Part shown: piece after piece, positions 25,903 to 34,157 of the stretch
How the letters are laid out: each line of letters begins with the position of its first letter
Position numbering within the stretch: position 1 is the first letter of the stretch
Program-made: the position numbers and the translations under genes
The notes under the pieces: generated by a model
The model's input: only the letters and a program-made list of their open reading frames with translations
Databases searched by the model: none
Told to the model about the DNA's origin: nothing
DNA from: Candidatus Omnitrophota bacterium
Lineage (GTDB): Bacteria > Hinthialibacterota > Hinthialibacteria > Hinthialibacterales > Hinthialibacteraceae
Assembly (NCBI GenBank): GCA_003598175.1
Contig: QZKN01000123.1
Span: forward strand, 1 to 40,278
Reading direction: 5' to 3'
Length of the DNA: 40,278 nucleotides

Positions 25903-27816
25903 ATGACTACTCTATTTGAAAAAAATCTGGACCTGTTATCGATGTACGATCCCATTCTGGCCGAACGGTTGCGCAGCCATTCGCCGGCCGATACGATGGA
26001 AACTCTGTCGTCGCCTACGGGACAGCCTTCTCTTCGCGTCAACCGCGACGGCCATACCTATTTATTGCACAGCAGCCGCGATCCCATGCGCGAAGCGGCG
26101 CGCTGGGTCAATGACATCAAACTGCCGACGGTCTATAATTTGATCGTGCTGGGCTGCGGCATGATGTATCACGTGTATCAGCTGGTGATGAAGACGCAGG
26201 GAACCTTGCGCAATCTTGTCGTGATCGAAAAGAACACGGACGTGGTTCATGCGGTTTTTTCGCATATCGATCTTGCGCCTTTTCTGCAAACGAAAACCAC
26301 CTTTTTTTTGGTGGATCCGACTCCTTCCGACATTCGCCATTTCATGAATCGGCATTTGACCCCCATGACGTTGGATGGAGTCGAAATCGTCGAGCATCCG
26401 GCTTCCTGCGCTTTGGATCCCGAATTTTATCGTGAAACGCGCGTCGTCATCGACGAATGCCTGCAAAGCGGAGAGATGCTGCTGCGCACCAAAGTTCAGC
26501 TGGGAGGAATGATTCAGGAAAACATCATTCGCAATCTCCCTTTCGTGTTTCAGAATCCCGCCGCGTCCGCTTTGGGATCGCTGTTGGCCGGCGCGCCCGC
26601 TTTCGTGGTCGGCGCGGGACCGTCATTGGATTGGAATATCAATAAATTACAACAGGTCAAAGACCGCGGAATCATTATCGCCGTGGATACGGTATTTAAA
26701 AAATTACGCAACAACGGCATCGAACCTCATATCGTCGTGACCTCCGATCCCACGCCACTAAACGCCAGGCATTTTGAAGGCATCGATGACTTGCGCGGCA
26801 CGATCCTGGCCTTTTCGCCCAGCGTCTATCACAAAATCCCCAAACAACTTTTCGGCACAATGGTTTCTCTTCCCTTGCCTTCTTCCAAATTCTTGCTGAC
26901 GATGAAGGATGTGCTGGGCGACCTGTCGTATCTCTCGATCGGTACGAACGCCGGACAGGCCTGTTTCAATCTGGCCGTATATATGGGATGTGATCCAATC
27001 GTTCTGGTAGGAATGGATCTGGCTTTTCCTCGCGACGGCGGCTCCACGCACGCTTCCGATACGGCGCTTCGCCGCCGCATTACCCTCTCGGAGTCGCCGG
27101 GAAAAATGATGGTCGAATTGATCGGCAACCAGCCGGAACTGGAGGAATTTTCTCCGATTTTCGTTCCGGGGAATCTGGGCGGAGAAGTGGCGACCAACAA
27201 ATTTTGGTTTGCCTATCGGCGCTCGCTGGAAGAAGCCGTCGCCCGCATCGGCGCGCGAGTGATCAACTGCACCGAAGGCGGCGCTCGCATCGAAGGAACG
27301 GAAATTCGGACGCTGTCCGAAACGATTCAAGAAGTTTGCGTTCGCGATGCGATGGTGAGCAGCACTTTGGGGATGTCGGTCGGCTTCTTTTTCGGACCGA
27401 GCACGCACGAGGGCGTCTCCGTGTTGCGCGAAAGCCTGACGATCTTGAAATTGGCCGCCGAAAAAGCGACAACTGGACTCGAACAGGTCGAGGCGTTGCG
27501 AACCGCCTGCGAGGCGTCTCCGCTCAACGTTGACCACTTGCAACATCTCCTGCGGGAAATCAAAGAAACGCACTTGGCTTTGGTGCAGGATCAGAAAGTG
27601 TACGTGGTTCTGGACGAAGCCTCAGATAAAGTGCTGACGCCGTTTCTCCAGCAAAAATCCCGACCTGACAGCGACCGGGCCACGCCGGAAAACGGACGGA
27701 TGATTGTCAAACGCTATCACCCTTATTTTACGGATATGAAAGAACTATGCCTCCGCTTTTCCACCTTCATTCAGGAAACACTCGATCAGATGGATACGAT
27801 GCCGTTTGGATTTTAA
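25903..27816 (+). CDS. Maf-type glycosyltransferase (DUF115 / MptE-like), copy 2
   Basis: A 637-residue paralogue of the protein at 8.0 kb, alignable along its length. Seen: GAGPSLDWN (237-245), an acidic SDPT motif, TNAGQACFNLAVYMGCDP followed by IVLVGMDLAF, and a helical C-terminal region. In studied relatives this core transfers a nonulosonic acid to a protein acceptor. The N-terminal domain carries a Rossmann-like stretch (LIVLGCGMMYHVYQLV, VVIEKN). No acceptor or sugar-biosynthesis genes are nearby. A STAS protein and gltX follow on the same strand. The two copies are diverged, so the duplication is old. Confidence 0.85.
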   Translation: MTTLFEKNLDLLSMYDPILAERLRSHSPADTMETLSSPTGQPSLRVNRDGHTYLLHSSRDPMREAARWVNDIKLPTVYNLIVLGCGMMYHVYQLVMKTQGTLRNLVVIEKNTDVVHAVFSHIDLAPFLQTKTTFFLVDPTPSDIRHFMNRHLTPMTLDGVEIVEHPASCALDPEFYRETRVVIDECLQSGEMLLRTKVQLGGMIQENIIRNLPFVFQNPAASALGSLLAGAPAFVVGAGPSLDWNINKLQQVKDRGIIIAVDTVFKKLRNNGIEPHIVVTSDPTPLNARHFEGIDDLRGTILAFSPSVYHKIPKQLFGTMVSLPLPSSKFLLTMKDVLGDLSYLSIGTNAGQACFNLAVYMGCDPIVLVGMDLAFPRDGGSTHASDTALRRRITLSESPGKMMVELIGNQPELEEFSPIFVPGNLGGEVATNKFWFAYRRSLEEAVARIGARVINCTEGGARIEGTEIRTLSETIQEVCVRDAMVSSTLGMSVGFFFGPSTHEGVSVLRESLTILKLAAEKATTGLEQVEALRTACEASPLNVDHLQHLLREIKETHLALVQDQKVYVVLDEASDKVLTPFLQQKSRPDSDRATPENGRMIVKRYHPYFTDMKELCLRFSTFIQETLDQMDTMPFGF

Positions 27817-27892
27817 TCCCGTCACTTTCACCGCTCCCGTTTCAAAACTATACTATGGAAAACCTGAAAACAAGGCTGTAGAAAATAAGGCT

Positions 27893-27924
27893 GTAGGGTG
27901 GGTTGAACGAAGTGAAACCCACCG
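27893..27924. repeat. Palindromic intergenic repeat, family A, copy 2
   Basis: Starts GTAGGGTGGGTTGAACGAAG. Outer stem GGTGGGTT (27897-27904) pairs with AACCCACC (27916-27923). Compared with the copy at 15614, one G has become A and the facing C has become T, which keeps the inner pair. A further GGTGGG at 27934-27939 can compete for the CCCACC arm. A short direct repeat AAGGCTGTAG precedes it. Confidence 0.85.
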
Positions 27925-27996
27925 CTGTTCAATGGTGGGATTTATGCCAATCATCCCCCCTGCGCCATCTATAGGAAAACTGGGAACGAGAATCGA

Positions 27997-28548
27997 ATGC
28001 TCATCAACCGGGAAGATGTTGACGATGTTCTTCTGCTCCAACTGCAAGGCGATTTGGGCAAACCCGAAGCGGAAGCGCTGCAAGCACAAATGGAAAAATG
28101 GATCGCGGAGCAATCGTATGATTTCATACTCGATATGGAAGAAATTCGATATATTGACAGCTACGCCATCATGGCGCTGTTGCGCATGAATCGGGAAGCG
28201 CTCGAATGCGGCGGCGCGATCAAATTGTTGCGCCCTCGCAGCGTGGTCAAACGGTTCTTAAGCATCGGAAAAGTGCTGGAATTGTTCGATTGCTTCGAAA
28301 CGAGAGCCGACGCGATTCGTTCCTTTAAAAAAAACGTTTCGCGAGTTCCCGAACCATCCGCGCCGCCTCCCAAACCGGAACCTGTCAGCCATATCGAAAT
28401 GGTAGGAAAAAACCATCAGGCCGTTCTTTTGCGTTTATTGGAAATCCTGCGGCAAAAAGGATATATCGATCACGAAGAATTCAACACCGAACTCCATCGT
28501 TCCACCCAATTGGTTTTCGACATTTTTCGCAAAGAACTGCTCCGGTAG
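27997..28548 (+). CDS. STAS-domain protein (anti-sigma factor antagonist-like)
   Basis: A 183-residue cytosolic protein. Residues 1-105 form a STAS domain, as in SpoIIAA-type anti-anti-sigma factors: VLLLQLQGDLGKPEAEAL, then YDFILDMEEIRYIDSYAIMALL with the candidate phospho-acceptor Ser55 after Asp54. A Pro-rich linker (PEPSAPPPKPEP) leads to a 55-residue helical tail (VLLRLLEILRQKGYIDHEEF). Such proteins bind anti-sigma kinases and release sigma factors or control other partners. No kinase or phosphatase partner lies nearby. It follows the second Maf gene by 180 bases containing a palindromic repeat, and weak ribosome-binding sequence precedes the ATG. Confidence 0.8.
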   Translation: MLINREDVDDVLLLQLQGDLGKPEAEALQAQMEKWIAEQSYDFILDMEEIRYIDSYAIMALLRMNREALECGGAIKLLRPRSVVKRFLSIGKVLELFDCFETRADAIRSFKKNVSRVPEPSAPPPKPEPVSHIEMVGKNHQAVLLRLLEILRQKGYIDHEEFNTELHRSTQLVFDIFRKELLR

Positions 28549-28642
28549 CGTACGAATCGCGACAACGATTCTTGGATCGGCGCGCGATTGCCTGGCCGAC
28601 GCCGTTCGATCCTGATCCGAAAACAGAAATTGAAAAATCACA

Positions 28643-30091
28643 ATGACGAACAAAAAATACAATTCGAAATGCCGCGTACGATTCGCGCCGAGCCCGACCG
28701 GAAATCCACATGTCGGAAATTTTCGCACGGCGCTGTACAATTATCTTTTCGCCCGTCATGCGGAGGGGGAATTTCTCCTGCGCATCGAAGACACCGACAA
28801 GGAACGTTCCCGCAAGGAATACGAAACCGCCATCCTGCAAAGCCTGGCATGGATGGGACTGCAGTGGGACGGCGACCCCTACTACCAAAGCGCGCACGTC
28901 GAACGACATCGCAGCGAAGCCCAACGCCTGTTGGCCGAGGGAAAAGCGTATCGCTGCCGCTGCCGGCCGGAGGAATTGGAAGAACGCCGCAAAGCGCAGA
29001 TGGAAGCCGGTCGTAATCCGATGTATGACGGACGTTGCCGCGACCAAAACCACCCCGACGGCGGCGAACCGTTCTGCGTCCGCCTCAAAACCCCCCGCGA
29101 AGGGATCACCACCATCCGCGATCCCATCCGCGGCGACATCGCCATATCCAACGAAGAAATGGACGATCTCATTATTTTACGCACGGACGGCACGCCGACC
29201 TATAACTTCGCGGTCGTCGTGGATGATTACGATATGGGCATCACGCACGTCATCCGCGGCGACGACCATTTGAATAACACCGCCCGGCAGGTTTTGATTT
29301 ACCGCCTGCTCGATTATCCTCTTCCCGCGTTCGCGCATCTCCCGCAGATTCTCGGTCAGGACCGTTCGCGGTTGTCCAAGCGGCACGGCGCAACCGGCGT
29401 GCTCGAATACCGCGAGCAGGGCTACCTGCCGGAAGCGCTGATCAACTATCTCGCCAAACTCGGCTGGGGATACGGCGATCAGGAATTTTTCACCCGAGAA
29501 GAATTGATCCGCCTGTTCACGCTGGAAACCATCAACAAATCCGCCGCCGTCTTCGATCCGCAGAAACTGATCTGGCTCAACGGAGAACATATTCGCGCCC
29601 TGGATGCGGAAACGCTGACAGACCGGTTCATTGAATATGTTCAGTTTCGCGGGTATCTGTCGGAATCGTTCTGTAACGATCCCGACAGGCGGCCGCTATT
29701 TCGCAAAATCGTCTCCTGCACCCAGATTCGCGCCAAAACGCTCGATGAAATATACGAGAAAGTCTCGTTTCTGTTTTCCGATGAATTGGTTTTCCCGCAA
29801 GATGAAAGCCGGAAATGGTTTCAACCCGAAGTCATGGCCGCCGTGCAGGATCTGGCCGATTTCGCCGCCGAAAACCGGCAGTCGCCGCCATCGCACGAAG
29901 CCTGGGAAGCTGCATTCGGAGCCGTGCTGGAAACCCACAAACTAAAAATGAAAGTGTTGGCGCAGGCGGTGCGCCTGGCGCTGACCGGCGCGGCGATCAC
30001 TCCCCCGATTTTCGACGTCATCGACATGCTCGGCATCGAACAGGTCGAACAACGCCTCCGCCGCGCCGTCGAATTTGCAAAAACGATATAA
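28643..30091 (+). CDS. gltX: Glutamate--tRNA ligase
   Basis: A 482-residue class I aminoacyl-tRNA synthetase that charges tRNA(Glu), and possibly tRNA(Gln) if a GatCAB route operates. Seen: RFAPSPTGNPHVGNFRTAL with the HIGH-like HVGN (23-26), IEDTDKERS, the zinc-site cysteines Cys105, Cys107 and Cys132, RGDDHLNNTARQ, and the KMSKS-like RLSKR (243-247). The C-terminal anticodon-binding region is complete. The presence of gatA in the same window is consistent with an indirect route for Gln-tRNA(Gln) or Asn-tRNA(Asn). Confidence 0.97.
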   Translation: MTNKKYNSKCRVRFAPSPTGNPHVGNFRTALYNYLFARHAEGEFLLRIEDTDKERSRKEYETAILQSLAWMGLQWDGDPYYQSAHVERHRSEAQRLLAEGKAYRCRCRPEELEERRKAQMEAGRNPMYDGRCRDQNHPDGGEPFCVRLKTPREGITTIRDPIRGDIAISNEEMDDLIILRTDGTPTYNFAVVVDDYDMGITHVIRGDDHLNNTARQVLIYRLLDYPLPAFAHLPQILGQDRSRLSKRHGATGVLEYREQGYLPEALINYLAKLGWGYGDQEFFTREELIRLFTLETINKSAAVFDPQKLIWLNGEHIRALDAETLTDRFIEYVQFRGYLSESFCNDPDRRPLFRKIVSCTQIRAKTLDEIYEKVSFLFSDELVFPQDESRKWFQPEVMAAVQDLADFAAENRQSPPSHEAWEAAFGAVLETHKLKMKVLAQAVRLALTGAAITPPIFDVIDMLGIEQVEQRLRRAVEFAKTI

Positions 30092-30310
30092 TTTTCTCTA
30101 CGGATTCCCCGACCGGAACCATTTCCAATCCCCTCCAACCGTTTCAGTCGATTTGAAATGCCGCAGGGACAGCCGAATTTCAATACCCGCCTATACTCGT
30201 TCCCCCCATCACCAGGATCGGGATTCACTGCTGCATTTGTTTTTCCAAAACAATAACCAATCTTCCCATAGCTGTATTTTGCATCATCCGAATCACGTAT
30301 AAAAAAACTG

Positions 30311-30340
30311 TTGACAAAAGAGTCGGAGCGTGTATATACT
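30311..30340 (+). promoter_or_regulatory. Sigma-70-type promoter
   Basis: Perfect TTGACA at 30311-30316 and TATACT at 30335-30340 with an 18-base spacer (TATATA with 16 bases is the alternative). It is the best promoter match in the window. It would transcribe the folded leader and the broken propeller gene. Confidence 0.65.
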
Positions 30341-30372
30341 AATTTTATCAATATCTGATTAAAATAAAGTCG

Positions 30373-30391
30373 AGGAGATATGTCAATTTAA
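30373..30391 (+). other. Shine-Dalgarno followed by minimal frame ATG-TCA-ATT-TAA
   Basis: GAGGAG sits four bases before ATG at 30380, and the frame closes after three codons. It could be a minimal leader frame or the remains of a gene start. Nothing else supports translation. Confidence 0.3.
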
Positions 30392-30421
30392 TAAGCGCTA
30401 AAAAACGCAATCCATAAAGAA

Positions 30422-30467
30422 GGGGCGACACACCGCTGTGGTTTTCGCTGACCTCGGCGTGCGCCCC
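30422..30467 (+). ncRNA. Structured 5' leader hairpin, type unknown
   Basis: Nested complementary segments read GGGGCG/CGCCCC (30422-30427 with 30462-30467), CAC/GTG (29-31 with 59-61), CCG/CGG (33-35 with 55-57) and GGT/ACC (40-42 with 51-53), giving 15 pairs in one bulged hairpin. An AAAGGAG follows at 30471-30477. It lies about 80 bases after a strong promoter. There is no T-tract, so it is not a terminator. I cannot match it to a known riboswitch or to SRP RNA. Confidence 0.45.
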
Positions 30468-30483
30468 CGGAAAGGAGACCACA

Positions 30484-31263
30484 CGCAACGGAATATAACA
30501 AACTCTACTATTTCAAACATGACTACTCTGACAACACAGGTGAGTTATACCGCTGTGATGCACAACTTATCATCGTGCCTTGAATGAAAAACTGATTTGT
30601 GATGCGACATCCGTAATGATAGATGATCATTATTTAAATTTAGAAAATGCTTATGGAGTTTCGTCAGATGGTTTTTCCGGTCATTTTTTAAAACGCGCAA
30701 TATTATCTCTAGATTTTTATTATATAGGTAGTACTATGTATTATTATAAAGGAGACGGCAGCTTTCTTGGCAGCGGATGGTACGTTCTGGGAATATGGAA
30801 TTCATATAATGGATCAATGCTTTTTCAAAAAGAGCCAAATCCAGAGCAATACATTAGTAATACATATAGAATCCCATCGATAGAATTGAAATTTTCTCCG
30901 GACAGTAAATATTTTGTCGTGAGAGGTTTGACGCGACCACCTTCTTCTGGCAGAAAATTCTCCTATCCTGTCGCAGAAATGATAAACATGGAAACGTATA
31001 CGTTCTTGAATGTTGACAATGACGTGGCGTTCACGTCGGACGGTCGCTTTTTCGTGACAGAACGGAATGGTGTGCCGTCGTTGGTGGATGCGGTGTGGGA
31101 TTATACGTATCAACGATATGACATCGGCGAGGACGTCATGACGGCGGCGACGTTTTCACCGGATGACGAACGACTCTATATCGCCACGGATCGGAATCGG
31201 ATTTTCGTGTTCGAAAGCCGGCTGCCGGCGGCGGGTTTGGAGGAGTGGGATATTTTCGATTAG
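30484..31263 (+). pseudogene. Frame-broken beta-propeller (WD40/TolB-like) gene remnant
   Basis: The main open part (TTG at 30580 to 31263, 227 codons) encodes propeller-like repeats without a signal peptide: LKFSPDSKYFVVRG, FTSDGRFFVTERNG and FSPDDERLYIATDRNRIFVFES. Upstream, a different frame reads protein-like (NKLYYFKHDYSDNTGELYRC) and ends in TGA at 30581, exactly where the main frame begins, so a single-base shift probably broke one gene. No ATG with a Shine-Dalgarno starts either part. The 5' half is AT-rich compared with neighbours, suggesting foreign origin or decay. It could still be expressed from the TTG as a short protein. Function unknown. Confidence 0.5.
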
Positions 31264-31305
31264 AAGGTGGATTTTGCTTTACTCAACCACCCGCAAAACC
31301 TTACA

Positions 31306-31333
31306 GGGTGGGATGCTTGCATTCTTCCCACCC
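31306..31333. terminator. Palindromic element, possible terminator between convergent genes
   Basis: 8-bp perfect stem GGGTGGGA / TCCCACCC with a 12-base interior that itself can pair (ATGC with GCAT). It lies between the propeller remnant and the HEAT-repeat gene, which converge. It has no T-tract, so it may be a mobile palindromic repeat of the GGTGGG class rather than a true terminator. Confidence 0.5.
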
Positions 31334-31356
31334 CGCCGATCTGCAATCCATTATGG

Positions 31357-32439
31357 TTAAGAACGTGCTTTTAACACCTCATCCAACGCCTCTTTCAACT
31401 TCCCTTCCGCGTGTTGCGCCGCTTCTTTCAATTTTGCTTCGATCTCGGCGCCTTTCATCGCGATCAAGGCTTTCTTGGCCAGGATACGGACGTTGTTTTC
31501 CTTGTCGCTCATTTTTGCCACGATGGCGGGAACCGTATCGGGGCGGCCGATTTTGGCGACGCCCACGATCGCCGCGCAGACGTGATGCTCTTTCATGGAA
31601 TTGTTGAGGATGAATCCGAACACTTCCAACGCATCCCCCAACGCGCCGTCTTTCGCGCGCGCGTCGGCGTAGCGCAGATAACTGTCGACGAAATCGGTTT
31701 GCTGCACGGGCGAAAGCGAATCATAATCCGGCAGACGAATATCGATCGTCGGTCTTTTGCCGATCCGCGCCGTCGCCTTCATCGCGGCAATCGCGAGATC
31801 GTTGTCGGGCGAGCCGATATGCTCCGCACACAAATCGATGGCATCTTCCGCCTTGCGGCGACCGAGAGCGGCCATGATGCGCATTTTGTGTTCTTTCTTC
31901 GTCTCCTTCTTCAACGCTTCGATCAACGCCGCTATCGGTTTTTTGCTGGGAATGCGCTCCAGGCAGAAGACCACCTCTTCCATCAAGGCGGGATCGTGAA
32001 TTGCCTTTGCGATTTCTTCCACGTTGCTTTCACTGCCCACCAGCGACAGCCAGCGATAAGCGGCGATGCGTTCTTCCGTCGGTTTGCCGTCAGCCGCCAA
32101 TTGCAGCAGAGCGTTCACGACGGCTTCGCGCCTCTCCCCGGTTGGCTTCTTGCCGACGGAATGGACGATTTGATCCAACGATTCAAAGGCGGTTTTGGCA
32201 ACGGACGGTTTGTCGCTGTTCATCAACTCCGCCAGCGGCGCGATCACGCCGGCGCTCATTTCGCCGCTGCGCGACCATGCCTTGAATTGGACGGCGGCGT
32301 CATCGCATTGGATTTCTTTTAAAAATGCCTGTTCTTTTTCGCTCAATTCGGCGGCGCGTGTTGTATCGGCGAAGGCCAGAACCGCCGCGGCGGCTAAGGC
32401 GGCTCTCCGGCCGTTTTTCATATTTGTTGACAGGTTCAT
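31357..32439 (-). CDS. Exported HEAT-repeat protein
   Basis: A 360-residue protein with a signal peptide (about 1-31, alanine-rich, cleavage near TTRAAEL) followed by helical HEAT-like repeats to the end: IAPLAELMNSDKPSVAKTAF, LIEALKKETKKEHKMRIMAA, AIVAKMSDKENNVRILAKKA. Such solenoids mediate protein contacts. I chose ATG at 32439 because AGGAG lies eight bases upstream; a TTG six bases earlier is the alternative. The start is 18 bases after the stop of the Gfo/Idh/MocA gene, so they form an operon, and the HEAT protein may act with that oxidoreductase in the periplasm (inference). Confidence 0.82.
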   Translation of the reverse strand: MNLSTNMKNGRRAALAAAAVLAFADTTRAAELSEKEQAFLKEIQCDDAAVQFKAWSRSGEMSAGVIAPLAELMNSDKPSVAKTAFESLDQIVHSVGKKPTGERREAVVNALLQLAADGKPTEERIAAYRWLSLVGSESNVEEIAKAIHDPALMEEVVFCLERIPSKKPIAALIEALKKETKKEHKMRIMAALGRRKAEDAIDLCAEHIGSPDNDLAIAAMKATARIGKRPTIDIRLPDYDSLSPVQQTDFVDSYLRYADARAKDGALGDALEVFGFILNNSMKEHHVCAAIVGVAKIGRPDTVPAIVAKMSDKENNVRILAKKALIAMKGAEIEAKLKEAAQHAEGKLKEALDEVLKARS

Positions 32440-32457
32440 TCCCAATTCTCCTCTCTT

Positions 32458-33762
32458 TTATAATTGATAAATGCCGCGGCCGGGACGGCTAAGCATGCGA
32501 TTGGCTTCGTCGTCGTCAAGGACGCGTTCGTTGACGGGATCCCACTGCAACTTGCGCCCCAAAATGCAGGACAGGTTGCCCAGGATGCACAAAGCGGCGA
32601 CGCGATGGCCGGCTTCGATATGCATGAGCGGTTTTTCCCGCGTTTTCATGCAGTTTTCAAAATTTTCACGATGGCCGGGGCTGTGAAACACCTCCACGCC
32701 GCCTGCAGGAACTTCATAATCTTTCGCTTTTTGTTCCGTATCCGTTTCCGCCGTGTCTCCATACGTAATAATTAAATTCCCCTTATCGCCAATGTAATTG
32801 GCTCCGTACGAGCCGCGCACCCATTTGAAGCCTTCCTCATGCGCCTCGCCAGGCATAGTCCAAATCAGGGTCCAATCGGGATTTTTGAATTCGTATTTGA
32901 TCTCCATTTCCGGCGGCGTGTCGTACATGCCTTCAAATTGCAGATTGCCCTTGCCTTCGATGGAAACCGGGCCGGTCGCGTCGCCGTCCATCACCCACAG
33001 CGCCACGCTCATGACGTGCGCGCCGCGGTCGCGAATCTGCCCGCCGCCGAGATCCATTACCCAGCGAAAAACGCCGTCGGTTTTTTGAGGATTATAGGGA
33101 CGCCAGCGCGCCGGTCCCACCCATCGATCATAATCCAAATGGGGCGGCGGCTCCTGATCCGGCGTCCAATCGCCTTTCGGATTGAGATAATGCCAGCAGC
33201 GCACTTCTTTCACCGTTCCGATCTGACCGTTTTTGATATATTTGCAGCCGTGATACGCCCCTTCCTGCGAGCGTCCCTGCGAACCGACCTGTACGATACG
33301 CGCATAACGCTCGGCGGCCTCCACCATCGCCCGCCCTTCCTCGATGGTCTTGCACGCCGGTTTCTCCACATACACATCCTTGCCCGCCTCGCAGGCGTGG
33401 ATGGTCATCAGCGCGTGCCAATGGTCGGGCGTGGTGACGAAAACGCCGTCGATATCCTGATTTTCGAGGAGCTCGCGATAATCCTTATATAGTTTGGGAT
33501 TTCCTCCCACCCGCTCCGCCGCTTCCTGTAAATACTTCTCGTTCACATCGCAAAGCGCAATGGAGGTTCCGGGTCGTAAAAACGACTTTCCCCTGCCCCG
33601 CAGACCGATGTTGCCGAACAGAAGCTGATCGCTGGGCGCTACCGTATCCCCTTCCGCGCCGATGACATGCCGCGGCGCGATTTGCAAACTCCCTACCCCG
33701 GCAGCAACCGTTAGCGATTGCTTCAAAAACCTGCGCCTCGTAGTTTTATTTTTTTCAATCAT
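32458..33762 (-). CDS. Gfo/Idh/MocA-family oxidoreductase with twin-arginine signal
   Basis: A 434-residue NAD(P)-dependent sugar or polyol dehydrogenase. Seen: a twin-arginine signal (TTRRRFLKQSLTVAAGVG, residues 7-24), a Rossmann nucleotide motif (GNIGLRGRG, 50-58), the VFVTTPDHWHA strand and the conserved EKP (133-135) of the family, then the C-terminal beta-sheet domain (DLGGGQIRDRGAHVMSVALW). The Tat signal implies folding with cofactor before export. The ATG at 33762 has AAGGAAGG nine bases upstream; further in-frame ATGs lie upstream. Exported members are abundant in Planctomycetota-like genomes and act in carbohydrate modification. It is first in an operon with the HEAT gene. Confidence 0.92.
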   Translation of the reverse strand: MIEKNKTTRRRFLKQSLTVAAGVGSLQIAPRHVIGAEGDTVAPSDQLLFGNIGLRGRGKSFLRPGTSIALCDVNEKYLQEAAERVGGNPKLYKDYRELLENQDIDGVFVTTPDHWHALMTIHACEAGKDVYVEKPACKTIEEGRAMVEAAERYARIVQVGSQGRSQEGAYHGCKYIKNGQIGTVKEVRCWHYLNPKGDWTPDQEPPPHLDYDRWVGPARWRPYNPQKTDGVFRWVMDLGGGQIRDRGAHVMSVALWVMDGDATGPVSIEGKGNLQFEGMYDTPPEMEIKYEFKNPDWTLIWTMPGEAHEEGFKWVRGSYGANYIGDKGNLIITYGDTAETDTEQKAKDYEVPAGGVEVFHSPGHRENFENCMKTREKPLMHIEAGHRVAALCILGNLSCILGRKLQWDPVNERVLDDDEANRMLSRPGRGIYQL

Positions 33763-33809
33763 ATTGATCATCCTTCCTTTCTCTGTGCTCCCGCTGAAGG
33801 CACACATAA

Positions 33810-34157
33810 TCATTCCCGGTTACTATCACCACTTTTCCTATTTCTGTGAAGGGGATTGGAGGGCAAGGACAGGACAAGCGTGGAGGACAAGGTTTCCGCC
33901 CCGGCCTCATCCAGGTATTCGACCTCGAAGGCTTTGCGGATCGCCTCACGTGGAGTTTTTACTATAAATCCTTTATAAAAGAGCAAATCCTCAAGCGTCT
34001 TCCCTGCCAATTCATACGTGAATCCAAAAATCTGCACCCATCCCGCCCGTGCGAGATCCGATTAGTCCTCTTTGCGGCAGGCGGCTTCAAGTTGAGCCAG
34101 GGCTTTGCCATAATTTTCCAGGCGTTGCCGCCAACAAATCTCATCGGAATTGGTCAT
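33810..34157 (-). pseudogene. Relic of HI0074-type nucleotidyltransferase substrate-binding (HEPN) gene
   Basis: From ATG at 34157 the frame reads NSDEICWRQRLENYGKALAQ and further, then hits TAA at 34064-34062 (codon 32). It continues in the same frame with SDLARAGWVQ, FGFTYELAGKTLEDLL and VKTPREAIRKAFEVEYLDE. This matches the HI0074 family (HEPN partner of minimal nucleotidyltransferases in toxin-antitoxin pairs) almost along its length. The tail after about residue 90 is unrelated, so the usual SHTY-containing end is lost. No nucleotidyltransferase partner is present. The in-frame stop plus lost C-terminus indicate a pseudogene. Its start overlaps the end of the DUF1016 fragment by 17 bases. 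Confidence 0.7.

Larger units (their letters stand above)
30092..30579. other. Non-coding stretch after gltX: promoter, leader and decayed coding sequence
   Basis: The first 220 bases show nothing recognisable. From 30311 there is a good promoter, a Shine-Dalgarno with a four-codon frame, a long folded hairpin (30422-30467) and then about 100 bases that read as protein-like in one frame before a TGA at 30581. Separate entries give details. Confidence 0.5.

Noticed and set aside
27806..28189. Plus-strand frame of 127 codons after Maf copy 2
   Set aside because: It reads through the palindromic repeat (WVERSETH) and overlaps the STAS gene out of frame.
30415..30490. Signal recognition particle RNA, suggested by CCCGGAAAGGAGACC
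   Set aside because: The conserved SRP loop pattern (GGTCAGG upstream, CCGGAAGG with AGCAGCC) is not present, and the long hairpin lies on the wrong side of the motif.
31306..31333. A firm intrinsic terminator
   Set aside because: The stem is strong but neither side has a T-tract, so it is kept only as a possible terminator or palindromic repeat.
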